Shown here: positions 22,401 through 32,965 of the stretch, in pieces
Layout of the letters: each line of letters begins with the position of its first letter
How positions within the stretch are numbered: the stretch's first letter is position 1
Assembly: GCA_021014945.1 (NCBI GenBank)
Contig: MU266329.1
Coordinates: 291,598-355,597 of the forward strand
Source: Leucogyrophana mollusca
Lineage: Eukaryota; Basidiomycota; Agaricomycetes; Boletales
Direction: 5' to 3'
DNA: 64,000 nucleotides
Program-made: the position numbers and the translations under genes
Notes under the pieces: model-generated
The model's input: only the letters and a program-made list of their open reading frames with translations
What the model was told of the DNA's origin: nothing
Databases searched by the model: none

Positions 22401-23243
22401 CGATACAGCTTCTTGAGCTGTACAGCGAAGGCATTATTACTTGGGTCCTCCCAAGGCTTGCCTTCGAACAGTGCCGATGACGCAGAGGAATTGTCGGTAG
22501 TACCTGATGATAGCGTGAAGGACGACGTCGTGGAATGGGCGTAAGAAGACGTCGACGACGCCGAGACATAGTCCCCAGATGATTTGGGGGTCGGCGTGGG
22601 CCTGGCACCGTTTGTCGAGGAGGGGCGTGCGAGAACAGAAAAACGGACGGGGTCGTCCTTGCGGTGGTCAAATAGACGTTGGTGAGCTGCGGGGGGATCA
22701 CGTTGGTGCGCAGGGGGGGGTGCATTTCGGGGAACGTAGGAGCTGCTGGTGGCATATATGGATTCAGGCTCTGCCGTTCGACGCACCGAAACTGGGTCGG
22801 TATCGGGGTTGAACAGCTTGCTCTGCTGCTGTTGCCTCGAATGCGGTTGTCGCGGGGGACTTGATATCTTCAGACGGCGGGAGAAATCTTCTGGGTCTGC
22901 CTCGGGACGAGAGACCACAAGGTGGGGCTGCTGATGAGCCTTGCGTGGGGATGAGATTACGGGCGAATGGCGGGGAGGGGGCGGGGGTGGGTTAGGTGTT
23001 GGCGGAAGTGGACGCGGCGAGGGAGGAGGCTTGTCAACCCTTTCCCGCGGGCGAGTAGCGCTATGGGTCATGAAAACAAGAGGGTGAGCAGACGAAGTAA
23101 TAGGTGAAATATTTTGCCACATACGCAGCATTTCTGCGCTGAAAAGCGATCATTCGCTCTGCGAGATCTGTGGGCTGAGCGGGGTCACGCTCTTTGGCCC
23201 GTCTCGCACCCTTAGGCGGGTCTGCCTGAGATTCCAAAACCAT
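19404..23243 (-). CDS. SMG6: SMG6/EST1-like protein with C-terminal PIN nuclease domain
   Basis: The predicted product combines an EST1/14-3-3-like TPR region with a PIN domain, the layout of SMG6, the endonuclease that cleaves mRNAs in nonsense-mediated decay and also binds telomerase in some species. Six exons (23125-23243, 22248-23060, 21523-22191, 20165-21464, 19535-20114, 19404-19483) sum to 3561 nt (1186 aa). The N-terminal third is Pro/Ser/Gln-rich and disordered. The TPR region includes HTLMNISLAASVPASLR and the helix around HLQDFIYFAYTFYTGLLEEP. A DELAQFF/LPEDWCLRG region follows, then an acidic linker. The PIN domain shows VMDTNILLSSL, VPVIMELDGLSSN, DDLILKAA and VTDAVKVVLLSLDRN, giving acidic residues at the expected active-site positions. 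An alternative 3' splice would extend the tail to 19090. Confidence 0.9.
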
Positions 23244-24685
23244 ATCGCAGGGAGCGAAAGGTTTGCTGGTGGCTGCTGGGAAAAGAGATGATAGACGCTG
23301 GATATTGCTGGGCGAGTCCTGCGGCGAGTGTAAAGTAAGCTTTGGCCACTTTTGCGCACTGCGCACAGTTCTCCGCAGTCGCTGAACTGCTGCGCCGATC
23401 GAGATCTGTCATCGTCCAAATGCGGAACATTGTCACACCATATCACACCAGGCCCGGTCACTGCCCGGTCACACTTTCCAGCTCTTTGCCGCCACATACA
23501 AGTCAGTTGCGGTGCGCAGCTTATAATCTGCCGCTAGACTCGCCCATTTTCAAAGGTAGAATTGCTGATTTTTTTGTTCCCCCAGCATCCTTGTTTCCCT
23601 CAACAGCCGGGTGGCCCGGGCCATGCGTATGTACCATAGCGTAAATATAAAACTTCTGCCTGCACCTCATTTACCTCACTACACGAAACGCTACACGACT
23701 CGATCTCCGAGCTGCGATGCATCAGGGGATATAACACGTTTACCTCCTCGTTATCCTCGTGCTTACCGCAGTACTTTTTCTTGGCTAATTGATGGGTGTA
23801 GGACCTTCATGTGGGTCTCGGCCTCCGAGCCTGAACACTTATCGCTGGATGTCCGGGCACCGTCACGGATGCACGGATGCACAGGTCTGGGGTCGGTCAT
23901 CACAAGCTCGCCGTGACATCGGTCCTCTCGCTACAGCCCGCGACGTCATGTCGGAGGATGGTTTTGTCGGGTTCGAGAAAAAGGCCTGCAGCAGCGTATG
24001 GCTCCTGTCGGCACGCGGGTCCTTATGACCTGATTTACCAAGGTCACTTTCCATGGCTGGTAGGAGTCCAAGTCAGCCCCATGGACATAATGTCTCCCGT
24101 CACCTTCATTTTTTGTCCGGGAACCGACATCGTATCCGATCGCCGAATCTTTCAAATTCTCAAACCGTCCAAGCCTTTTATCGCCTCCTCTATGGAACAT
24201 TCACGCTCTCGCGCGGGGATTTGCGGCCCAATTCCCACTGTAAGCCATGCATCTCTTCGGCCGGTGGATCCTTGGAGTCAACACTCGACTTGCTAACAGA
24301 CACCGTTTCGCAAGCCCACTACCTGGGCCTTCTCGGGGAAACGCAAAGGTCCAGTGTCGGCCAATTTTATCCCTCGAGGGTCATTCACCTCACGGTATAC
24401 GCCATCACCTTGATCGGTTCCGAGATAAGGAGCTCTATCTAAGTATCTTTGACTGTTTCGTCCAATGCCCTTTTGTCTATTATAGGACTTTTGGTCAGTT
24501 GATCGGATGCGGCTGCCATGCTCTTTAAAGGACTTATTCCCCTAGTATTAACCTGTGCCGTGTTAACCCTACATGCCATTGCTCGCCCATACTATACACA
24601 CAAGCTTACCCTAGAAAACGAACAAGAATCTTACACCGGGAAGTGCCCGACCTCTTTATGAACTCTTCGAAGGATTCCAAACCCC
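23244..24685. other. Intergenic, no gene seen
   Basis: 1.4 kb upstream of SMG6 and downstream of the SDR gene. Several medium frames exist on both strands, but none has recognisable motifs or convincing splice joins. Confidence 0.5.
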
Positions 24686-25833
24686 TTACCAAGAGTGATG
24701 ACCTCCACTGACGATGATGCTGGGTCACACAATCAAACCGCAAATTAGCCAGGAACGCGGCAGAAGGAAATCCGCACGTACTCGCTTCCTGTGCAGAAAG
24801 TCGATGCGTCAGATGCAAGCCATGTCACTACGCCGCGCAGCTCATCGGGTCTTCCCAGCCTCCCCAAGGGGTTCATCCCGGACCACTTGTCGAAGAGATG
24901 AGGCTGTTTGTCCAGGTAAGCCGCAGTCATGCTGCGCGACAAGTCAGAAGAACATCAGCGCAAAGCCAGCGCGGGATACCAGGTGGGCATACTTCGTGTA
25001 AATGTGTCCTGGAGAGAGCGAATTCACCCGGATTTTCTGGGGTCCTAACTCACATGCCATACTGCGCGCCATCTGGAGAACGGCCGACTTGCTCGTATTG
25101 TAGGACACCCAAGCATGGTCCTAGGAGCCACGACAGCCGAAGCGACTTGCATCAGTCTTCGCGTATTTTTAAGCGGAATGAACCCCACTCACCCTGTTGG
25201 TGATGCTCCCACTCATGGACGCGATCAATATGATGCTGCCCCCATTGCCGAACTTCGCCATTTGACGACCTGCAGCCTGAGCAGTGAACAGAACGCCACT
25301 CGTGTTTACATCGAGAACCTTAACGTGGGTCCCATCAGGGACGATGGTTGATGCTGCATACAAAATTTGGAACTGACCTCCTTGAACTGCTCCGCGGGGT
25401 ACTCCAAGCAGTTCGTATGTGCCTTGAGGATGCCTGCAGCGGCGATGCACACGTCCATCCTGCCTTCCTTATCTGCCACCTCCTCTACTTTCTTCCAAAG
25501 CCCCTTCTGATCTCTGACGTCCGCACTGATATACTCCAGCCTGGAGTTGTTCCCTAGCTTCTGCACAAAGTCCCGGGATGCAACCCATTCCGTCGAGGGC
25601 TGTGCGGGGAGATCGATACAGTACGTTGCCCGCGTACCAGCTTCGCAGAGCGCGATTGCCATCTCGAGTCCGAGTCCGCCATTCCCCCCAGACACGATCG
25701 CCACGCGATCGGTCAGCGCAAATTCATCGAAGATCTTTGGGCGAGGTGTTATAGATGGATTGGCGGAAGCCTCGAGAGCGGCGTTGATGCCGATGGGGGC
25801 GAGTGGAGAGACGGATTGCGTGGGTCTGGACAT
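24686..25833 (-). CDS. Short-chain dehydrogenase/reductase
   Basis: A classical SDR oxidoreductase using NAD(P)H, with substrate unknown; it most resembles fungal sorbose/mannitol-type reductases. Five exons (25378-25833, 25193-25318, 24993-25120, 24782-24931, 24686-24719) sum to 894 nt (297 aa). The cofactor loop VAIVSGGNGGLGLEMA (G-x3-G-x-G) is near residue 45. ADVRDQKGLWKKV and IAAAGIL (the NAG-type motif) follow, then GGSIILIASMSGSI with the catalytic serine. The pair YNTSK carries the Tyr-x3-Lys catalytic motif, followed by KIRVNSLSPGHI. The last exon encodes the standard SDR tail IIVSGGHHSW. An N-terminal extension of ~40 residues precedes the Rossmann fold. Confidence 0.92.
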
Positions 25834-26245
25834 GATTGGATGATGCGTAACGCACTGGAAAAGGAGCTATTTAGCTAGGTTTGGCGTGTCGACTGAAAGA
25901 TAGCGGAACTCCACCTGGCTGTCGAGCAGCTTAATATGTAGCGCGTAGCTCGTTCGAGCGAAGCTCAGCTGACCGGCGTGGATAACGAAACACGCACCAC
26001 ATGAACAGTATCTGGGCGTAATCGGGAGCTGACAGGGCCATCTGGCCCGAAAATTCCCAAGATGCGGTCATTCTCAGCTGTCCCTGTTTGGATATTGTGT
26101 TGCTGGAGGCGGTTTGGAAAGACGGAGAGCTAGGAAAGGTATCCTCAGATACGGAATATCCGTTATTGTACATAATGGAATTATGTATGTGCATCCGTAA
26201 CGCGGGTTACCAGTACAATCGATCGACCGTCTTCAGCTTCATCTT

Positions 26246-27170
26246 CTACTGCTTTGGGAGCCTCATGAACCAAGGCGTGACTCTGGCATTCGCGCGCCGC
26301 AAGAAGTTAGCTCCAAACCACGCTGGTGGTGTATTGCCACCCCACTGATCCGCCATGCGCATGATCTTGTCGTCCTCATCAAGGTCAACCAGGATGATAG
26401 ACTCGATCCTCTGATCCGTAATCCAAGCGATCAATGTTGTACGATACACGTCGGAATTGTCCGACGATCTCAACTCACCTTCTTTGACCCGATATACCTC
26501 AGAGTGTACTCCTGCGTTTGGGAGTACACCAAGCGGTTGGGGGACTGCGTGGATGCCATTATCCGACTTGAGATAGTTTCTGACTTGGAGAACAGTTTGG
26601 GCTGAAGATAGCAAAATTACCCCCCACTCGAATGCTGGTGGATAAACTGCTTACCATAGCAAACCACTTCAACAATACATGAGTAAAGCGTATCTGTACC
26701 ATGTTAAATGATTCGGTACCTGCGGTGCGTACTGATCGAATCCCTGACATTTTGTCAATGGATCCTGTCACGATCGTTTAGCTTTCTCCGAGCTCCAGAA
26801 GTACCGCACGCAAACTGACCTCGAAAACAGCATCTCGCCTCCACGTCCGCTCAAAAATCTCTCTCGTCGGTCGACAACAATACAGCTCTTTGAGGTCCCG
26901 CATTATCTGTTGTCGATTGAGATGCGCCTTGTCGTCTTCCAGACATAATGTGTTTCCAGACGAAGATCTTGGCTGAGCAGCTTCTGTCATCGGAGCACCA
27001 GAATAATGTGCGCCCCCTGCTGCAGACTGCGCTATGTTGGGGATAGGAAACGACCCTAACAACCCGGCAGGATGGTGGGTTATCGTTGGAGGCGAAGGGG
27101 AACGTGGAGGAGGATAAGACATCTTCTGTGACGGCGAAGTGGTGGAAGCGCAGTTGTCGTTCATGAGCAT
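26246..27170 (-). CDS. NTF2-like (SnoaL-fold) protein of unknown function
   Basis: Five exons (26820-27170, 26720-26764, 26655-26666, 26479-26601, 26246-26410) sum to 696 nt (231 aa). The N-terminal ~75 residues are Pro/Ser-rich and low complexity. From the segment MRDLKELYCCRPTREIFERT onward the product resembles fungal NTF2-like proteins in which VFEDPLTKCQGFDQYAPQ is followed by WFAMPKLF and a ligand-cone fold ending in IILVDLDEDDKIMRMADQW. No catalytic role can be assigned. Exon 3 is only 12 nt and encodes exactly Trp-Phe-Ala-Met, flanked by good GT/AG sites. A second in-frame ATG at 27164 could also serve as the start. The gene is divergent from the PGG-motif gene. Confidence 0.8.
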
Positions 27171-27556
27171 GGTGTAAGTTGAGAAAAGGATACGATTGAA
27201 AGCTGAGGATTCATACTAAGAAGGGTGACGGTGGAGCTCCTTCAAAGTGACGCAGGAGTGGGGTATATTATGCTGACGGCTGATACGCTTGCCCTGTACG
27301 AAAGTCCGAATGATGCCGACTGGCTGCATTACCCGGAGCTACATAGCTTGAATCTGGGCGGTGTGTTCAATACCTTATGACCTTTTGGTGGCCACAAAGA
27401 GGCTTGTATTCTGAGCGGGATCATAGCCAGTAACAGAGTCAAAGAAGTTTGAGGGTCAACCACCGAATGCTCCCGCTTGACTACCGCTTTCGAACAAACC
27501 ACCACAAGTGTTATTTGGACTTGGAATTGCAGTACTGAACGCCTATCGTGTGCAGC

Positions 27557-28564
27557 ATGTCGTCGACGTACGTCTCGAGCGCGTTATGTGTTATCGCTCA
27601 TGTATCACGTTCTCCTCACAGCTTTACCCCATCGCAAGTCGTCGATATGACCAAGGAAAGGGACTGGCCAGTGAACCTCGGTTGATATATCCAATAGATG
27701 GCTGTTCGTTTATTGTGACTTACAGCGCTGATGCAGGCATGTTGGACTGGGATACGACGAATATCGTATTCACGAAACGCAGTTTAGTCGAGTTCCTCAA
27801 GTAAGTGGCACGGTTCAACTGATCCTCCCTCGTGATTTATGTGGTGGTCAATTAGATACACGGGCACTACGGTTGATCCTAGTTTCGCGAATATCCAGAA
27901 GCTTCCCCGTGCGTATAAACACTAGACCCTGTCCCGTTGTCTCTTCAAGGTTTGAACGCGCCTGTCAGGCTACGCGACATTCGGGAAAATAACTACAACA
28001 GGCGGGGAGGCACCTGGTAAAGTCCTCTGCTTCTTCTACTGCGTTCGACAGCTGTAACTTGATAAATAGCTTCACCCACTAGCCCCGCCTTGGCCCCTTC
28101 GACGAGCAGTCGCCTCCTGGGTGGGGAAGATGCTGATGACGCGCTGTCCACCGCACCACCTGTTGCTGGCGAGTCCCAGGCACGTTCGATATTTGATTTC
28201 ACCTTAGCTATATTCTTACATTAATCACGCAGAAACCTGCGATTGACGGTTTCGTACCCACCAGGTAAGGGTTCCTGACCTCGGATCTAGGTGTCATCGA
28301 TGACAGACACGACTTGCAAAGGCGTGTGAGGACTGTGCCTGGAGGAGCAAGTAGCGTCGGAAACCTATGGACCGATGATACGCAAGATCAATTCATGCCA
28401 ACTCGCAAGTGAGTCTCTTGGTTTTCTGGCGCAAGAACTGTGTTCAAAGACAACCCATATGCTAGGGTCCGAGAGCGTCCTGGAGGAAATGACAACATCG
28501 AGAGCGTGAGTTCCTTTATTATGGCTTTTACCAAGTTCTAACGCACTTGCAGCTTTTCGGGTGA
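27557..28564 (+). CDS. Unrecognised small protein with PGG motifs, ten exons
   Basis: Ten short exons (27557-27567, 27622-27680, 27737-27800, 27856-27908, 27950-28016, 28083-28179, 28233-28264, 28307-28408, 28466-28505, 28553-28564) join to 537 nt (178 aa) without a stop. The product begins MSSTFTPSQVVDMTKERDWP. The middle is Ser/Ala-rich and ends in two similar blocks, RRVRTVPGGASSVGNLW and RKVRERPGGNDNIESLFG, the second at the C-terminus. The repeated Arg/Lys-Val-Arg-x-x-Pro-Gly-Gly pattern resembles motifs in small microtubule-associated proteins of the Jupiter/HN1 type, but this is only a resemblance. One intron (28180-28232) has a GC donor (CAG|GCACGT). I do not recognise the family. Confidence 0.65.
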
Positions 28565-28760
28565 AGGATAAGACACCGTGAAGTAACATTGTGCACCTGT
28601 GTTGTACTTGTGTCGTGTACTCTCTCGCTCGCTTGTATTCCCATTGTGCCATCATAGCGAATAAGACGCAGAAGACGGTTTGTTTGTTGTTTTGAACGAT
28701 GCGTCTAGCCTTGATGTCCCACAGCAGTAAGCACCGTTACCTCGCCGAAAAAATAACCGC

Positions 28761-28856
28761 TGGTAGCGGCGAGGTTCGAACTCGCGCGGGCTTACGCCCA
28801 TTGGGATTCAGAAGGGACTTAAATCCAACGCCTTAGACCAACTCGGCCACGCTACC
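28761..28856 (-). tRNA. tRNA-Leu (anticodon UAA), probably with a short intron
   Basis: The minus strand gives a 7-bp acceptor stem (GGTAGCG with CGCTACC), A as discriminator base, a D arm (GCCGAGTTGGTCTAAGGC) and a long variable arm (GGGC GTAA GCCC) typical of leucine. The T arm is perfect (GCGAG TTCGAAC CTCGC). The 5' anticodon half reads TTGGA TTTAAG, placing TAA as anticodon. The 3' half fits only if about 11 nt after position 37 are treated as an intron, and then leaves one A-C mismatch at the base of the loop. Length is 96 nt, or about 85 nt without the intron. Confidence 0.9.
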
Positions 28857-28964
28857 AATCACCCACTTCGCCCTCCAAACGTCCAAGGCCACTCTGGAGG
28901 CATTCTTTCCCTTTGGGGACGAATGTACCCCTAGTCTCGCACTACCTCCCACCCACTGCAAAGC

Positions 28965-30139
28965 ATGACCGACACAAAGTATCCAAGGACGAAAGATGGC
29001 TGGAAGAAAGCCCTCGATTCATTACCCGCCACTCCACAAAATATTCCCGCTTTCTTTTTTGCCCATGGTTCCCCTATGCTTGCATTCCCCGACTCCCTCT
29101 CAGATACTCTCCCCCCTGCAATATCGGACCACCTAGGCCCCACCGGCAGTCTTGCCAACTTTCTTCGAGACTTTGGACCTGCTCTACTCCACAAATACAA
29201 GCCCAAGGGCGTTCTAGTCTTCAGTGCTCACTGGGAGACACATGGAGAACGTCTTGGTACAATGTCTTCCACTGAAGTGATATATAAGCGCCGCTGACGT
29301 TTGCTAGTCACCAACTACGGGGATGACAATCCTTTGCTCATGGATTATTATGGATTCCAGTCGGAACTTTACCAGCTTAAATTCAAGTCCCGCGGGGATA
29401 TTGCGCTGGCTAACCGTGTCGTGGAGCTTTACAAGGAGGTACCGCCCGATCATGCCTGAGGGTTGCCTTTCAATTCATCTGTTATTAAGGCAGGTCAGAA
29501 TGCACGCCTTTCAAACAAGGACGAGCCTCGTGGCCAAGACGGCCGCGGCTTCATGGGGCCGGGATTGGATCATGGCGTATTCGTGCCTTTTAGGCTCATG
29601 TTTGGTCATGAGTCCCTCGATATCCCTGTCGTCCAGGTATCCATAGACGAGAGCCTTGATCCAGAGATTAACTGGGCGATAGGCAAAGCCGTCGCAAAGC
29701 TAAGGTCATCACAGATACAGTATGGCTCTCACACTGTCTGATGCTGTTCCAGGGAGGAAGGCATTCTCATTCTTTCCGGGGGGCTCACCGTCCACAACCT
29801 GAGGAACTTTACTTTGTTTTCTGAAAGCACTGCCTCGCCCGTCGTCAAGGATTTCGACAAAGCGATCGTACACGCTGCAGCTCACTCTGAGGTATGTTCA
29901 CTTGTGTATCCGTGGCAAACCACTGAGCACCAACTGAACCTTGCTGTGTCGCCATAACACAGCCAATGGCTCGCAAGGACGCCCTTATCAATCTCGTAAA
30001 ACATCGAGGGTTCCGCTCGGCCCATCCCAGAGAAGAACATTTCGTTCCACTGTATGTCGCAGCAGGGGCAGGGGAAGACGGAGGTGTACGAGTATTAAAT
30101 GCCCTCTATGGAGCCCCCACCTTTGCGTTCGGGTTGTAG
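28965..30139 (+). CDS. DODA-type (LigB-fold) extradiol ring-cleavage dioxygenase
   Basis: A non-heme iron or zinc enzyme of the class III extradiol dioxygenase family, which includes DOPA 4,5-dioxygenase. It opens catechol-type rings, and the exact substrate is unknown. Five exons (28965-29256, 29308-29438, 29490-29704, 29753-29891, 29963-30139) sum to 954 nt (317 aa). Metal-site motifs are in place: FFAHGSPML with the first His, VFSAHWETHG with the second, and GLDHGVFVPFRLMF with the third. LSGGLTVHNLRNF near the C-terminus carries another conserved His. REEHFVPLYVAAGAG closes the fold. The gene runs towards Met30, with 144 bp between stop codons. Confidence 0.94.
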
Positions 30140-30283
30140 ATCCTGCGCATAGCACTCAACGATCGAAAACCAATCCCATTAGATGAAGTATGTATCCCTT
30201 GTATCCAGTGTACAGATATTCCACAATGCATCGCGTATAAAAGCTGAATAAGATAACTTGACGAGGGGAGAGAACATAAACAA

Positions 30284-32581
30284 TTATCCACCAAAACTCC
30301 ATATCCTAACGTCCCCGTCATCACTGCCGGAAACAATTTTGTCCTCGCCAAGGCCTAGGCACGTTACTGCGCCTCGATGACCAAAGAGTGTAGCAGTGCA
30401 CCTCCCTTCTTCGCGGTTCCATACCTATGACATCAAAGGTATTAGTAAAACATTCAATATTGACATCGAGCAACCGCGCCGAAACTAACCTTGATGGTAC
30501 GATCGTGGCTCCCGCTGAGCAACCTTAGCTTGTCACTCGCCACCGCCCACACCCCTTCGATATGCCCGAAAAGTGTTTCTGTCGCTTTGCCCGTCTCTAT
30601 GTCCCACATCTTGATCGTGTTGTCCAAGCTCCCCGAGATGAGCATGGGCTTTTTGGTACGTTTCCCAGGAGATGACTCCCCAGCTAGACTTCTCCTGGTG
30701 GACTTGTCCAAGCTCTCCATATCCTCTATGCTTTCGCTGGGGGTACGCACGACAGGGAAGGCGCCGTCGTGCGTAACAACGGTGAAGAGCTCCCCGGGGG
30801 TGGCCGCACTGCCGACTTCGGTTACCTCGGCAGTGCGATTGTCCGTAAAACGCTCCGCACGGACGCCCTTCGATTCGCGTCCGCCTTCTTCGCAGCCCTC
30901 GTCGACCTCAAGAAGCTTGAGGCTCTGTACCTGGCCAACGTGACCGGTGAACTGGCGCACGCACGTCCTACGTGCAAGGTCCCACAGTTTGATGGTCCCA
31001 TCATCCGACGCAGAGAACAACATCTTCCCCGAGCATATCTGGGGTGCAGAATTGCTTGTGTCCAGGGTAGTGTCGAAGGAGGAAGACATAGATGGGCCTG
31101 AGTTTCCCGAGTCCCACAAACGGACCGCGTTAACCCAATCACGATGACCGCGGAGGGTGAATGCTTCGCCCGTCCTGAAGTTCCACACCTTGACTGTGGA
31201 GTCGACGCTGCCACTCGCGAGAACATTCGAGTCGTAGTTCAGACACACTACACCCTCAGTATGCCCTTCCAACGTGCGAATACACTCCCCTCTTCGCCAA
31301 TCCCACACACGGATGGTATGGTCCATGCTACCAGTGATGAGCTTACACTCGTCAAACTGTAGTGCGCGCACGGCACGGGTATGGCCTCTTAAACACCGAA
31401 CCTCCAGGCCTGTTTCCAGGTTCCAGACTCGGACTGTGCGATCATACGAGCCAGTGATTAGGATGGGGAATGATGGGTGTGGAAGGGTCTCGCTGAACTG
31501 CAAGCACATGACGCCGTCGGTGTGACCTTTCAGCGTTCTCACGGTGCAACGACCACGACGCCAGTTACGCTCTACGGTGAGACGCTCGCTATACACGTCC
31601 TTCCACGGTCGTGTGACTGTTTCGCATTCCTTGGTCTCTGAAAGGGCGGGAGCGAGGAGTAAATCCGACGGTGTGTGATGCCGAGGAGTAGAGTTCGAAG
31701 GGACAACAAGGCGGGACGTAGATGCGGCGGGTTGGGTGGCAAGGGGCGTTGAAAGTGAGGGATCATCTGGTTCCGATCGTTGGCGCTTCATGGGCCTCGC
31801 AGATAACGCGTTGCCTTCTAACTGTCTTTTGGCCGCCGATAGTGGAGAAGGAGGTGCTGGAGAGGCTGCGCTCCGTTGAACAGTAGTTCGCTTCTTCTCC
31901 AATATTGGAAGGCCCCATCCGCACTTGAGGCATTTTTGCCCGATATGTTGTTCGCATATCCCGCGCCAGAGAATATCGTCGTCCGCTAAACTCCGCCATT
32001 GCCGGCTGACCTGAGCGGCGCGGCAAAGTGATGTAGCATCGAGATGTGCGAGTATCTTAAGAGAGACTTCGCGGGGAAGGACGGTGAATGGGTCGATGCG
32101 AATAAGGTGTCCGAGCTGCTCGGTGAGGAGAGACAGCTGTGAAAAGCAGCACATAGTGAGAAGACCTTGAAGGATAAGCTCTCTCCGAGGGTGGGAGGAC
32201 GATGAGAAGTTAGACCAGATGGCGTTAACGGCCTCTCTCTCCTGGACAGGAAGAGCGTCGAGCGACTAAAAAGAATTCAGCATCTAAACACAGAACGCTG
32301 CAGCACAAGTAACTCACCTGTTGAAGTTTCCGATTGGTCCCCTCGTCCGCCATGCGCTGATGACGGACACATAGCTTTCTCGGAGCAGGCTGTGGAGGCT
32401 CCGTATCTTGTTTCACATCCTCCTTGCTCTCCTGCAAATGCGGAATCGATTCTGATTCGGCTACCCGGTAAATCGGTGGGGGAGAGGGTGATCGACTAAG
32501 CTCAGGTTCCGGCGTAGCTCCCGAAGCCAGCCGGGCAGCTGGAAGAGTGTCGCACACGTAGGAATTGGCGGGTATGGACAT
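30284..32581 (-). CDS. met30: F-box/WD40 sulfur regulator (Met30/SconB type)
   Basis: The substrate-recognition subunit of an SCF ubiquitin ligase which, in fungi, marks the sulfur transcription factor for inactivation and senses cadmium. Three exons (32318-32581, 30490-32265, 30284-30424) sum to 2181 nt (726 aa). The N-terminal block LCVRHQRMADEGTNRKLQQ and the following SLDALPVQEREAVNAIW match SconB closely. The F-box is around DPFTVLPREVSLKILAHLD. The linker WKDVYSERLTVERNWRRG leads into about seven WD40 repeats such as ILITGSYDRTVRVWN, LITGSMDHTIRVWD and LLSGSHDRTIKVWN. An acidic and serine-rich insertion (about 30640-30900) sits inside the propeller. The only in-frame ATG before the conserved block is at 32581. 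TATAAA occurs some 50 nt upstream. Confidence 0.95.
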
Positions 32582-32965
32582 GACGGTAGGCAATAAGGAG
32601 CGTTTGCGGGTAAGGTGAGGGCCTTTATGGCTTATACCTTTATAAGTGGCCAATAAAGTGGGGTATAGTAATGATAGTGCTCGGTTCGCGACATCTCACG
32701 CGACATCACGCCTCATCACGCAACCGTGGTCACACATGTGACGTCACACCAAATTGAAGCTCCCCTCGGTCACACCATAATCCGTACTCGAGGATAATAT
32801 TTAGGTGTGTAGCCAGCTTCACAGGCAAATAGACCGACCAGACGGCAACTAGAAACATCATGTGTACAGTGGGTAGTGAAGCGTGTGCAATCAATTCAAA
32901 AACAATATAGAAACAGACTCAATACGATAGCACATCAATCGCTCCTTGTGCTAGGGACCACTCCT

